Shown in pieces: positions 44,369 through 55,647 of a DNA stretch of 64,000 bases. How positions within the stretch are numbered: the stretch's first letter is position 1; every line of letters begins with the position of its first letter. The notes beneath the pieces are model-generated. The model was given only the letters and a program-made list of their open reading frames with translations, was not told where the DNA came from and ran no database searches. A program made the translations under genes and the position numbers. The stretch comes from Amanita rubescens (taxonomy: Eukaryota; Basidiomycota; Agaricomycetes; Agaricales; Amanitaceae), in NCBI GenBank assembly GCA_015039365.1, contig WION01000150.1, positions 58,700-122,699 on the forward strand, given 5' to 3'.

Positions 44369-46936
44369 TCATGATGGAGATGATGAGGTGAGCGCGGGTG
44401 AAAGCATCGAGGGTGGCATTGATGTTGACGGCAGCAACGGACGCTGCAAATCCATTCGCTGCGGCTTGACTCTAAACTCGGACATGATACTCACGTGGCT
44501 GTGATCATCTCAGCACACTACTCTGCGTAGGAAAAAAAGGGCACTCACTCTGATGGGAAATGAGCATTTGGGAATCCGACCACCTTCTCCAGGTAACCCC
44601 GGTCCACCTCGCCAAGGACAGCGTTGACGCCTACGGTGGCACCCGTATACCACACGTAATCAAGCATACCCTGGAAGCTGGGTGTGTAATTTGTTAGGAG
44701 GTTCTCCCCACCTGCGCCAGGTACCGCGTATGCGCTCTTCAGATTCAGTCGGTGCCGTAGACCTTCTGACGTATACCGCCCATACGTATGTGACAGGAAA
44801 TCTGGGTGGTTCGGCGCCAAAGCACCCGTCGCAAGGAACTCGTACACGCCTGAGGATGGAACCGAGTTGAAGTCTCCACAGACGATGATTGGAATTTTAG
44901 TCCCGTCCGAGTAAATAGGCTGTGGTCGACGCTTGGGCACGCCATTAGCCATAGAAGAGGTAGGCGAGGAAGCGGCCGTAGTCGGATCTGTGTTCGTCCC
45001 GTCCGCTGTTGTCGCTGTGGAAGAACCTCCGAAACTCTGTCCCTCTTCGTCCGATGTTGAGCCAGCTGAGGAGACCATTGTCGATGACATTGTTGGGATG
45101 GACAAATTCAGCCTTGGAGGCAGCTTTGCAAAGTTATTTGCAATCTTCTCAATCTCATCGACGAGCAGTGCGACTTGTACAAGTTTGACGTCGCGAAATG
45201 CAGGGTCCCAGTGGATGTGCGCGTTGGCAACGATTAGCCGCGAGCCCGATGCCTTGTCCTCAAAGAGACAGACGACGGCAATATGGTCCTTGCCCAATAC
45301 CCGATTGAACATGTCGTCCGTCTTCTTGAAATCTTGTCTCTGCATCGCGACTGCACTAAACTCGATGAGATGCTTCTCGACCAGTTGGTACCTGTACCGC
45401 GTCAGTCGGGTCCGAGACGGAACAGAGACGACACGCACTTGTCTGATTTGTAAAACGTAGCACACCCATCGACCAACCTTCGATCTGCATCGTTCATCGT
45501 CTTGTACCTCGACTTGGGCCAATAAACCCCATCATACCCCCGCGCCGACAAGTGCTTGACAAAGTAGTCCTCGTACTGGCCTATATCCACCTCTTGCAAG
45601 CACAAGAAATCCGCTTCATAAGTCATCAGTTCGGATAGGACGAGCTTCTTGCGGTAATCCCATGACAATGCCCATGATGGCGTGTAGCCGTACAGTTTCT
45701 CTGTTGCATACTTCTCGCAGAGGATATTGTAGCATAGGACGCTGAATATCTCCGTGCCGAGATCGGTTGCGAGGGCTTCTCGATCGGGAGGAGATAAGAG
45801 ATGTTTCCAGGCTCGTTTTGGAGGAGGCGCAGGCACAGGACAAGAGTCCCTTAGGTAACTTACGAGTGCCGCCGTCCCATCCTTTTGCACGAGAGCCTTG
45901 AGTTGTGCATCTAGTGGATTGCCTTCGATCCCCATCGTCTGTAGCTGGTGCAAGCTGCCCAGCTCCATCGGTAATGTTGTTAGATGATTGTCAAACATGT
46001 AAAGCTCTTTGAGCTGGGTCAGCATCCCGAGTTCTGGTGGAAGAGACGTCAGGCTGTTGCCCGACAAGTCTAGCAACTCCAGATGCCGAAGCTTTGAAAT
46101 TTCAGGGGGAATGGAAGACAGAGCGTTATGGTTGAGGTAGAGGTTAAGGAGGAAGGTGAAGGAGAATAGGCCGGAATTTGGGGGTAGGTTTTTGATATTG
46201 ACACCACCCATGTCAAGGGAAGACCAAGTGCTCTCTGGAGGTTTGTTGGCTGTTGGCCGTGGTGCCTCTGCGATCGGTGCGACTGTGGAAGATGGATGGT
46301 TGACGGCGCTGCCGCCTCCCGGGGATGTCTCTTGTGTTTCTGGCGTAGAGGTAACGGATGGGGAGTCTTTAGTGCCGTTGGTACTGGGATCGACAGGAGC
46401 TTTGACGAGGTTCGGGTTTGTGATCGGTATGGCGGACTTGAAGAAACCCCTGGAGGCCATTGCGCTCGCTCTGGCGCGGTGGTGCGGCGATCGTGAGGAG
46501 CGGACAATCTGAAAAGGAGTATGAGTCAGATTAGCGAGAAAAAAATAAAACGAAACCAGAGACGTACATCACACTTGAGAAGCTGCTGCTGCCAATGAGA
46601 GGAAATGATCTGGTTTCCTACGCTTGCCGGAGAGCCGGAGGAGAGGTGATGCTGTTGATGGGAATGGCCATTAGGGGGTGAGGGATAGTGAGAAAGAGAA
46701 TTCTGGTGGTGATGTTGAATAGGTGGGTGTACTGTGAGTGGGTGGGGGTGGTGAACTGGGTGATGCTGAAGGGCGACAGAGCCATTGGTGTATAGCGCAT
46801 AGCCGGGAGATGGAGGTGGGGGAGCGACTGGGGGTTGAGCGGAAGGTACAAGCGAGTGCTGGCGAGGCCAAGCTGATTGGTCGTGATGAGCGGCGAGCTT
46901 GTGAGCGATGCCTGGTGACTGCTGTGGATAATACAT
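44369..46936 (-). CDS. CCR4: CCR4 deadenylase (LRR + endonuclease/exonuclease/phosphatase domain)
   Basis: Catalytic subunit of the CCR4-NOT complex that shortens mRNA poly(A) tails. The N-terminal exon (MYYPQQSPGIAHKL) is His/Pro/Gln-rich and disordered. Then leucine-rich repeats (LLNLYLNHNALSSIPPEISK, LELLDLSGNSLTSLPPELG, LKELYMFDNHLTTLPMELG). The EEP nuclease domain has VLCYNILCEKYA, FLCLQEVD with the metal-binding Glu, GCATFYKSDK, IVANAHIHWDP, VCGDFNSVPSSGVYE and DYVWYTG, and ends HFPSDH after a last intron (GTGAGT at 44546 side). A Ser/Thr-rich insertion is present inside the nuclease (SSTATTADGTNTDPTTAASS). Stop TGA is at 44369-44371. Divergent from MVD1. Confidence 0.94.
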
Positions 46937-47332
46937 CCCAATCGCTACGACGGCTTAATCGCAGAGCTGGCAGCGCCGGAGAAGAGAGAACCTGGGTGAG
47001 TCTGAGCGCCCAGTGTGCTTCTGCTCGTTGTCGCTATGCGCTACGGTGTCGAAGGCGTTGAGCTCGCTGTCAATCGCGCTGCGCTCGTCGTTGTCTGTAA
47101 CAAAGCGGAAAGCGGGCCAAACCCGTGGGAATCTTCTCGTCCATCCAGGGCACGTGACCCACCGCCCTCATCGTTGTACACGGCGACGGCGAGGTATTGG
47201 CCATCGTCTGGTATGGTGCAGCGGCTGCGAGTGCCTGCAGGGTGAGGCGCGGAAGTAAGCTTGGTCGGCTGCACACACACATGCTTCATTTGCAATCTAA
47301 TCAAAGTATTAAACGGATCTTGCTTTTGTATT
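46937..47332. promoter_or_regulatory. Divergent promoter region of CCR4 and MVD1
   Basis: 396 bp between the two start codons. It includes GC-rich sequence and a short CA run near 47271-47281. No gene was recognised inside. Confidence 0.45.
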
Positions 47333-48593
47333 ATGACCATCTACCAGGCCACAGCCTCGGCTCCCGTCAATATCGCTTGCATCAAGTACGTACGCTGCCC
47401 ATAAGCCGTAAAATATTCGCTGACACCGATGCAGGTACTGGGGTAAGCGCGACACCAAGTTAATCTTGCCCACCAACTCGTCTCTCTCGGTCACCCTCAG
47501 CCAGGATCATCTACGGTCCACCACCACCTCCCGTGCAGACGGCTTGTTTGAAAGTGACAGATTATGGCTCAACGGTAAGGAAGAAGAAATCAAAGCAGGT
47601 GGGCGCACGGCGACTTGCATTTTCGAGATGAAACGCCTGCGCAAGCTTCACGTCGAGGACAAGGACCCTAGCGCCGCTCGATTGTCCGCCTGGCACGTCC
47701 ACATCGCGTCCTACAACAACTTCCCCACCGCCGCAGGCCTTGCTTCTTCCGCGTCCGGGTTCGCTGCCCTCGTTGCCTCCTTGGCGCATCTCTACGAACT
47801 ACCTGTATCGCCCTCGACTCTCTCCCTCATCGCGCGCCAGGGATCTGGTTCGGCATGTCGCTCCCTTTACGGAGGATACGTCGCCTGGCAGATGGGAAAC
47901 AACCCCGATGGCTCTGACTCGCTTGCCGTCCAGATCGCGCCAGAATCGCACTGGCCTGATATGCACGCCCTCATCTGCGTCGTATCCGATGATAAAAAGG
48001 GAACATCATCCACTAGCGGCATGCAACGCACCGTCGAAACCTCCCCTCTCCTCCAACACCGCATCGCACACGTCGTTCCCCAGCGAATGCAAGACATCAC
48101 CAAGGCCATCAAAGATTGCGATTTCAATACCTTTGCCAAGATCACCATGGCAGATTCAAATCAGTTCCACGCAGTTGCCCTCGACACTGAGCCCCCCATC
48201 TTTTACATGAACGACGTCTCCCGGGCCATTATAACCCTCATCGTCGAATATAACCGCGTCTCCCACGCCGCGGGTGGTGGGTACAAGGCCGCTTACACCT
48301 ATGACGCAGGACCCAACGCGGTCATCTACGCTCCTGCTGCCCACATGAAAGAAATCGTTGAGCTGATTCAATATTATTTTCCACAGACTCCAAACGCGTT
48401 CAAAGATGTGTTTGGCCTCCAACCGCTGGCTCAAGGCAAGTTGGTTGAAGGATTCAATGAAAATGTGGCAAAGAGGTTTGAAGTGGGTGCCGTAAAAGCG
48501 TTGATACACACGAAAGTAGGAGACGGGCCCAGGAAGTTAGAAGAAACTGAATCTTTATTGGGAACGAATGGGATACCAAAAACGCTAATTTAG
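47333..48593 (+). CDS. MVD1: Diphosphomevalonate decarboxylase
   Basis: GHMP-family enzyme that converts mevalonate diphosphate to isopentenyl diphosphate, feeding sterol synthesis. Two exons (47333-47385 and 47435-48593), 403 residues, the normal size. N-terminus MTIYQATASAPVNIACIKYW followed by GKRDTKLILPTNSSLSVTL. The ATP-binding motif is FPTAAGLASSASGFAAL. Further blocks: RQGSGSACRSLYGGYVAW with the conserved catalytic-site residues, DDKKGTSSTSGMQRTVETS, FNTFAKITMADSNQFHA and AYTYDAGPNAVIY. The reading frame is undamaged. It ends 15 bp before the next ATG on the same strand. Confidence 0.96.
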
Positions 48594-48608
48594 TTTATTT
48601 ACCGCTGT

Positions 48609-49699
48609 ATGCTTTTTCACTGCACGGTCAAATTGATCAAGCCTCAGCTTGCCAGGTTCGTCTCGCACAAATGGTCGCTTCTCGAGCAAATGGCGGGTAT
48701 GGTATCCAGGCTTTCCGCCTTGGACGTGACAGAGCACAAGCCCAAGCCCGGTGATTTTTCAGGTCCAAAACCGAACGCGTTGAGGGATTTCCCGCAGGAA
48801 GAACCCATCCCCCCATTACCTTCTCCCCTCAAAGGCTACCCGACCCCTTGGTTAACCGAGTACGACGTCCTTAGCTATGTTTATCCCCTCTATACGCGAG
48901 GTTGGGGTCAAAGTCTCAAATTGTGGAAACCCAAAACAGAGCATGAAATACCTCGATATACAATGCTCCTCTCTGCAAGGTATCGGTTTGAGGATTACGA
49001 ATCCGCTACTTCGTTTTTTCTCAAGATTGCAGAGGCAGCAACGGCAGAAAACGTGAGTGCACAACGCTATGATATCCCACGTAGCATTGAATAATCGTCC
49101 AATAGCACCATCCATCCGTACATGTTGAGAACGCGAGCCCGTTCACGGTTACTGTGGCCACCCAAACGGATTCCGCGAAGCGTCCGACTTGGGTCGAGGA
49201 GACAGTGCAACAAGCTTCCGAACCACCCGCATTAATCCTCCCTTCTCCGACTACAATCCCAGGTATAACCCTTCGGGACGTGCGCCTGGCCATCCTCGTT
49301 GAAGACATCTATTCCACTGAATTTGCATCCCATCTCACCGCCCTCGGTAGGCACGTCCACCCAACCAACTTTCGCCTTTCTTGGTTCACTATGGAACGCA
49401 TATGGAAAAGACAGGTTCTCCTTCCCGGACGCGAAACTGGGCGTAGGGAGAGGAGACGACTGTTCGTTGAAATGTTGATAAAACACAAATTGGAAAAGAA
49501 AAAGCCCGACCCGCAAAATATAAAGTGCTATGCTTGCGGCGGAGACCACCACCTCAACGACTGTACGAAGCGAGAGCATATAGCGCCTCGACATTCCTGT
49601 CATTACTGCAAAGAGATGCACTGGTCCATTGACTGCCCCGTCCGGGTCACAAGGTACATTCGCCGCTGGCAGTTCGCACCTGACGCTGTACATTATTGA
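48609..49699 (+). CDS. Pterin-carbinolamine-dehydratase-like domain fused to two zinc knuckles
   Basis: Two exons (48609-49052 and 49106-49699), 345 residues. The N-terminal 100 residues are basic then Pro-rich. The region YTMLLSARYRFEDYESATSF and FLKIAEAATAEN joins across the intron to HHPSVHVENASPFTVTVATQ, which matches the dehydratase HHP active-site pattern, and GITLRDVRLAILVEDIY corresponds to the family's last helix. An insertion of about 30 residues (VEETVQQASEPPA...) separates them. The C-terminus carries two zinc knuckles of the form C-x2-C-x3-H-x4-C (CYACGGDHHLNDC near 49527-49565 and CHYCKEMHWSIDC near 49597-49637). The dehydratase family recycles pterin cofactors or acts as a transcription cofactor; the knuckles hint at nucleic-acid binding. 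Unusual fusion; catalytic activity uncertain. Confidence 0.72.
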
Positions 49700-49707
49700 A
49701 CAGTTGA

Positions 49708-50667
49708 TTACGGGCCCCAGACAAACGCCCTCAATTCCTTTACAAGCTCTTCTTCTTCTTCCAACGTGATCTCCGCCACATGTACATCGTCATCCATATG
49801 CTTCTCACTCGTCGTACCCGAAATAGGCCTCACCCCCTCTCCCAACGCAAACGCATACACAATTTGTTCAGGTGTCACCTTTTCTGCCTTCTTCTCCACC
49901 AACTGTCTCACAACCGGATGTTCAATCAACTCGGGCGACCCCGTCAACGTCCAAAAGCTCTGATACTCCACTCCCATCTCTCTACAAAACATCACCACGC
50001 CTCGATCCCATCCATTCCCTTGATACCACCTATTTTGCACCACATCGGGTTTTGCTTGTTCCTTGCTCAGACGCGCGAGCAACCGGGTGTCATAGGCGTT
50101 GCTTATCCCTATGCGCCGGACTTGACCGGTAGATTGGAGTTGGATCAGGGTGTGCCATGCTTCGAGCGTTTCAGGAAGCGTGGGCAAGGGGGGAGTGGAG
50201 GAGGTAGCTGTCGATGTAGGTCGTGCGGAGGTTGCGGAGAGAGGTGGAAAGCGAAGCTTGGATTTGGGTCTCGATGGGGGTTTTCGGGTCGTATGGAAGT
50301 GGTTTGGAAGTGTCTTGGCCGGATATTGGCGTGTACCTAAGGGTTCAATGGTATCGGTCAGTGATGAGAAGGTCACGGTCTAGGAGCGACAGTTTTACTT
50401 GGTTTGGATGAACAAGTCTTCACGTTTAAATCCGTGCTTGTCGTAGAGAATGGAGAGGGCTTCGCCAACAAGGTCTTCCCTAATAGCGTTTGTTGAGATG
50501 CTGAGGGTACTTTTTTTTATTTACATGCGGGCCTCGTACCTGTAATGCTTTGGCTGACAAGCGGTGTCGATCGCTCGAAAGCCGTGCAGGACAGCCTGGA
50601 CAACCAGCGCCGTCGTGCGCTCCTTCTTCCAGGCCGTACCGTATATCAGTTTCGTAGTCGCGGTCAT
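49708..50667 (-). CDS. Aldo-keto reductase
   Basis: NAD(P)H-dependent oxidoreductase of the AKR fold. Start ATG at 50667 gives MTATTKLIYGTAWKKERT; the second strand has GFRAIDTACQPKHY with the catalytic Asp, then EDLVGEAL after an intron. Further: REDLFIQTK, YTPISGQD, SYLLHSPLPTLPETLEAW, GQVRRIGISNAY (strand 6 with cofactor contact) and PDVVQNRWYQG. The C-terminal part PEQIVYAFALGEGVRPISGT resembles the SxxP-type loop for NADPH. Three exons. Substrate unknown. It stops only 8 bp after the stop of the convergent dehydratase-like gene, so the transcripts must overlap. Confidence 0.85.
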
Positions 50668-51085
50668 CGTCGTCGTGGTGCTCTGTTACGTGATGATAAT
50701 GTGAATGAGATGAGGACAACAAATGGAAGTGTCAATCGGGCCAGGGTCCCGATATGGACCGCCATTTCGTCATAGTGAAACAAATTGAAGTTCTCATGCA
50801 CGTAATTCAATACGGATGCAGATGCGTCGTGAAGTCGAGGAAAAGAAATACTCTTCAGATGGTTTAGAAGAAATATTCAGCCTGCCAGTTTTTAGGCGGC
50901 AAAAAAGATACAGTAGCAGTTTTGCGACTCATAATGTTCATAAACACATGGCAAAAATTACACACGTCAAGATCCTCGATACCCATTCTCTATCACATTC
51001 TCCTGCTGATCAACACTCATAAAAATATTTTCCCATCTACGAAAAAATAAGCATTATTCTCAGTCACCGCACCTCGAGAGTCCAC

Positions 51086-54000
51086 TTACTGAAATACATT
51101 GTGGAGGCGAGCCACATATCCACCGTCATCCATGCCCATCATCTTCTGTTCACCTTGAGGCCATACTCCCGAGCTCTGAGCACCAAACTCCCTGAATTCG
51201 TTTATCCAGATGATACCGACGCCTGATACGTGGACCCAGCGTTTCCATAGAATGTATTTGCCGACTGCGTAAACAGTCTGTCGCTGTGGTTGGGTAGATC
51301 ACCCGCCGGTAGTTGTCCGTTCACGGTGCCCCTACAGACCCAAACTGTCCAAAAACAGGTATCTGACCAAGCTCGTTGCTGTACACTGGCAGTGGCTCGG
51401 GATACGATTCGCTTCCCATGGCGGTCCTGGCGCCCCCGTTGACAGGCACTGGCTCGGTAACATTAGCTTGTAAACATATTCGCTTTGATATGCCGTCGTC
51501 CCGTTTACGTCTGGGTATGCCGTGCTATTCGATGCGTTTGGTGACGGAGTGTCGTCTACTCCACTCGTGCCGATAACGACATCGCTGAACAAAGCCAATT
51601 CCGCAATAATGTCCCTATTATATCATAGTTAACACATGTTAAAAATCACAGAAATCGACTAACTTGATGCGGCCTGCAGCACTCCACCGTTGTTCGCAGA
51701 TATCTAACATATCCAAGACCTTCTGGATAAGGCTCAACTCTCTTCGATGGTTGTGTTCCAACCCGGAACGTTTGCTATTCCAGACATTGACCAACAGAAC
51801 AAGTGCTGCATAGCTCGCCATGACTATGGCATATGTGTTGACGGACGAAGAAGAGGTGTCGTATAAAACTTACCTGGACAAAAGGCGACGGTAAAATATT
51901 CGATTGGTTGAAAGCATCGAATATGTAACAGCTCGATCGAGCCGCATTTGTACAAATCGCCAACGATGGAAATCCAGTAGGGGACGGATTGTTGAGGGAT
52001 GGAATGAATGGTCGATGTATATAAATTTGCACGCCATAATACGAAAGGTATAAAAGCGCCGGATTGCCTGAAAAATGTACTATCCTGGCGGTTCGAACTC
52101 CATCTCACTGCATATGATGATTACCGTCAGATTCGGCATAGTTGCTTTCACTTACAGTGATCAGGTTACGCCATCTATCCACTGATTCAAGGCAGAATCA
52201 AAGTGTGCTATCGCCTCCCCCTCAGAATCCAACCCTAATATGGACGTTGGTTTCCTGTTTGTATACTACTATGGTTTGATTTTACGATCTTCATCCTTCA
52301 AAAAGCAAACGTACCAGAAGGCGCACAATGTTACCCATCATTTCTATCAAACGAAGGAAACAATTAAAATATGAAATGATCGAGGGTTTATCCGGCGGCT
52401 GTTGAAAGATTTTGAAGAATCGGGAAGATCCCAGTATTCATCGTCACATTCCACAGGATAATCCAGATCGTAGCTGCGACACAGAACATTGGAAGTAATC
52501 CAACGGGCAGATGTATAAAACTCACTCTTCTTCGTGAATAGTGCAGGGTCTCCCAAAGCCAGCGCTTATCAGTCGATCATGAACCAATAGAACCCTGGCC
52601 AAAGCACAGTGTAAGACGTGCGTCATCGTTGAGGTGAATAGTTACCAGAAAGCACGCTTCCAAAGCTCATCTTCTGCTGTAATATGTCCATCCTTCCGGA
52701 TCTACGGCGATGCACACCCATCTCTTGAGCTAACTTCAGACCCAACCCAACATGTACCCATGATCCGTGAGATCTCCCAGTTGATTTGCCGAAAAGAACC
52801 AAGAGCTTTTAATTGTGAGAACAAGACAGTGTCAGGTTGGAGAACGTACCGCAATCATCTGCAGTTTCATGCAGTGAAGACTTGGTGATATATGCTTTTC
52901 GACAAGTATCAACTTGCGTGTACCACTTGTGCCCAGAACTTCTTGGTGTTGAGCTGTCCATGTAGTTGCGTGGGTCATCGGAATACTTTGACCCAAGTGC
53001 GCAAACGAGGAGTACAACATTCCCACAACATGGCATCTCTCATGTGTAGACGTTCTGCAATTTGTCGTTCGAATGTTGGACGATGTAAAAGGGGAAATAA
53101 TATATTCACTTCCTTGAAGTAGAAGTCGACAAGGGACACAAGGAGATCGTCATCAGGAAACGTAAGCTTCGATGCGTCTAGGTTGAGCTCTTCATCCAAT
53201 TTCCCCCTCTGCCACTGCAGGAAAGACGATGAGAATAATGATTTTGTGAAGAGCAAGAGACTAACGGGGAGAGTAACCCAAAACTCCCGTCGTCTACAAG
53301 GGTTGAAGATACTGGTAATTTTGTGGTCACCGACAAACTGCCTGTTGTTCATATACTGGCTTTTGAAATCAAGGGCAGTCTGAATAAGTCGAAATCCGCT
53401 TTTGAAGACAAAGTATGAGAAGCTTGCGAGCTCCGCATCAGACAACACTGACCTGGATCCACCAAAGAACCTTGGTTCTGGCTGTGTCAGATCCAACCTT
53501 TGAAGCTTGAGCATCAATCCATTATCAACGCAATCCTCGTTATCGTGCCTCACAACTTGCGCTCCGGAGGGCTCAGGAGATTCTGAAGAGGCAAACGAAG
53601 GGCTACTGTGACATTCTGGCATGTCGGCCAAATGATCCAATTCTGCGTTTAAATCCACCCCAGGCAAAAGCTAATATTGGTTCACAGTTTGATCTTTGAT
53701 AACGCGGAAGAAGCACATACTCTGTTCAACACCTTTTCCATCTTCTCGAGTCGCATCTCCAGATTTGCAACATAACTAACCCCAGAGTAAATAAATGACT
53801 GGATTATTCTTATCCGATAGAAGGACGAACCTTTTAGCGGGCCCCAAGGCCTATCGTAAACTCGTTACTCTATCACAGTAACTGGCAGAATTGCAAGCGT
53901 ACCTTTGTCGTCTCCTTGTGAGTACAATCAAGGCTAGCTGTCTCACAGTTAGTGCAAGATTTTCCCATCCTCTCGCCGCTGTCACCTGGGCATATTTACC

Positions 54001-54184
54001 TTCAGTATCCGGCGTATCCGCCTCGTTCCAACATGAATTACTGACATTTGACTGTGTGAGAAGGTGAGCAAGACTATAATCTTCTCCCCTTGAGCCGCTC
54101 ACTTTTTTTCCTCTTACATATGTCACAAGCCCCAGGAATCCGTTTTCCCTTGGCAGCGGTTGTAACACGGCGACTTGTAACCAT
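51086..54184 (-). CDS. Zn2Cys6 transcription factor with fungal-specific regulatory domain
   Basis: Start ATG 54184 (MVTSRRVTTAAKGKRIPGAC). The zinc cluster C-x2-C-x6-C-x8-C-x2-C-x6-C is complete only after joining exons 54103-54184, 54042-54051 (10 nt, holding the third Cys), 53903-53978 and 53831-53850 (20 nt), all in phase. The linker reads SYVANLEMRLEKMEKVLNRL, then LLPGVDLNAELDHL, the usual coiled-coil dimerisation segment after the cluster. The regulatory domain includes LVSLVDFYFKEVNILFPLLH and RPTFERQIAE. The C-terminus is Ser/Asn-rich (SGVDDTPSPNASNSTAYPD). The stop is placed at 51086-51088, but the last exons are unsure. Many short introns. Target genes unknown. Confidence 0.8.
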
Positions 54185-54245
54185 ATTGTTCAGTTTCTGA
54201 CTTCAGATGGGATCGTCTATAAGCTGATGGCAGAATGACTCGGAC

Positions 54246-54477
54246 ATGTCAAGGAACCGTAAATCGTCACTGTCACAACTTATGTTGAGCCAAAAAAAGA
54301 AAAAAAACATCATATACCAGAACGATAACGTCGAGCCCTATCAATGAACAAGTACATACCTGTCCGTTAGACGGAGACAAAAATGGCGCGAATATTGAAC
54401 TGGCCAGCTTGATGTCAGCTTCCGTGCCGAGAAAATAGTTCTGTGTCTCATCGATTGCCAAGGATTGCGATGAAATA
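54246..54477 (-). pseudogene. Truncated duplicate of the neighbouring F-box gene (3' end)
   Basis: Minus-strand sequence here (LAIDETQNYFLGTEADIKLA) matches two separated parts of the F-box gene: the LTIDETKD region (near 55990-56015) and the RHRHEAE region (near 55830-55860) are joined directly, meaning an internal deletion. The 3' flank is also duplicated: AACAAGTACATACCTGTC occurs both at 54346-54363 and at 55627-55644. No complete frame remains. Confidence 0.7.
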
Positions 54478-54704
54478 TTGTAAGGTAGGGCTCAAGCACA
54501 ACATGCCTATGTCACACGATAGATTTTTTGTAATGGCCATCTCAATTCAAACTAAATCAAAAATCTAATTGCACAGACCTCTTATAATCAGTTATATCTA
54601 GACATCTGTGCGACCCAATTTTTATTAAACTTTAATGAGCAAGGGCTATTAAGATTTTTCTCCTTGTCACGCATAACACGTTGTGCTTGAGCCCTACCTT
54701 ACAA
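54478..54704. mobile_element. MITE-like element with 25-bp perfect terminal inverted repeats
   Basis: The first 25 bases (54478-54502, starting TTGTAAGGTAGGG) are the exact reverse complement of the last 25 (54680-54704). The interior is about 177 bp, AT-rich, and has a second inner inverted repeat (GCACAGA/TCTGTGC). There is no ORF. This is the structure of a non-autonomous DNA transposon. No clear target-site duplication was found, so the family cannot be named. It lies beside the F-box remnant, about 300 bp upstream of the Zn2Cys6 gene start. Confidence 0.8.
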
Positions 54705-55360
54705 CATTGGGATGCACCGGAGAGTCGGTGAAACAGTCGCACGCTCCTTCTCTTCTTCAGTCACAAGCTTAACTGCATCATGTTTCAACCAGGAAGCAAC
54801 GTCGAGAGTGGCCCTGGCAAGTACAACCGACAACCGACCGGTGCTCTGAGCCCCCTGAGAATGACTTCGTGACTCCGCTTGGCTCAACGGCACATGAAGG
54901 ACCACCGCCTCGTTTACCGCACCGACCTTGAGAAGACCCCGTGGGACCCGACTTCTACGCGGGAAACAGGCCATTGACAAACTTCTGGAACGATCAATTC
55001 CGGAAGGAGAAGGATAACTTTTTCAGGCCCATGATTGAATTGAGGGGTGGAAGTGCATATTGAACTCGTCACGTTCATACGCTATGGCTTAGGAGAGGGT
55101 GACCTGCAGCCTCGTGTCTGGATGCAGGTTACTGGGGGAAGAATCTGGAATTGTCCCAGAAGGTCTGCAACGGCGCCTATGCTATCGAGCAGATGCTGTT
55201 GGAAAACGGCTTCAAGGACATTCACGTTGATATTATCGGGTGTTCCGCTGGACCCACGACGACGCTCTCACCCAAGGGCCTTCTGTTTTCTTCTCGTTTT
55301 ATGTATAGATATGGTATAAACATGACTCAGTTGCCCCCTGTCCAGCATACCCGATAAAGT
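54705..55360 (+). pseudogene. Remnant of an agaric hypothetical-protein gene
   Basis: Pieces of coding sequence in different frames: LVYRTDLEKTPWDPTSTR near 54905-54960, IDKLLERSIPEGEG near 54972-55015, and KVCNGAYAIEQMLLENGFKD, then IHVDIIGCSAGP near 55155-55258. The order and wording recall a large family of hypothetical proteins in agaric fungi, from memory only. Stops and frame changes separate the pieces and no intron pattern joins them, so it is probably decayed. Confidence 0.4.
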
Positions 55361-55647
55361 GAAGGATCCAGTCAAGGCACTACCTAAGACACCTATAGTC
55401 CAGCGGAATGATCGTTCCGTCCTCTCTTCACCCCGGGTCTTCAGGGGCCATCTGTCAAGGAGCCGTACACTGTCACAACTTGACACAGGAGCCCAATGAG
55501 TCAAAAAACTCGATTCGTTGCCATATACACATCTACGCACGGTTTTCACAAACTAGAATAGTAAAACTACATATATTCCGACCAGATTCCTGGACGACAC
55601 CCAACGTCAGGAAGGGCCCTAGCAACGAACAAGTACATACCTGTCGA

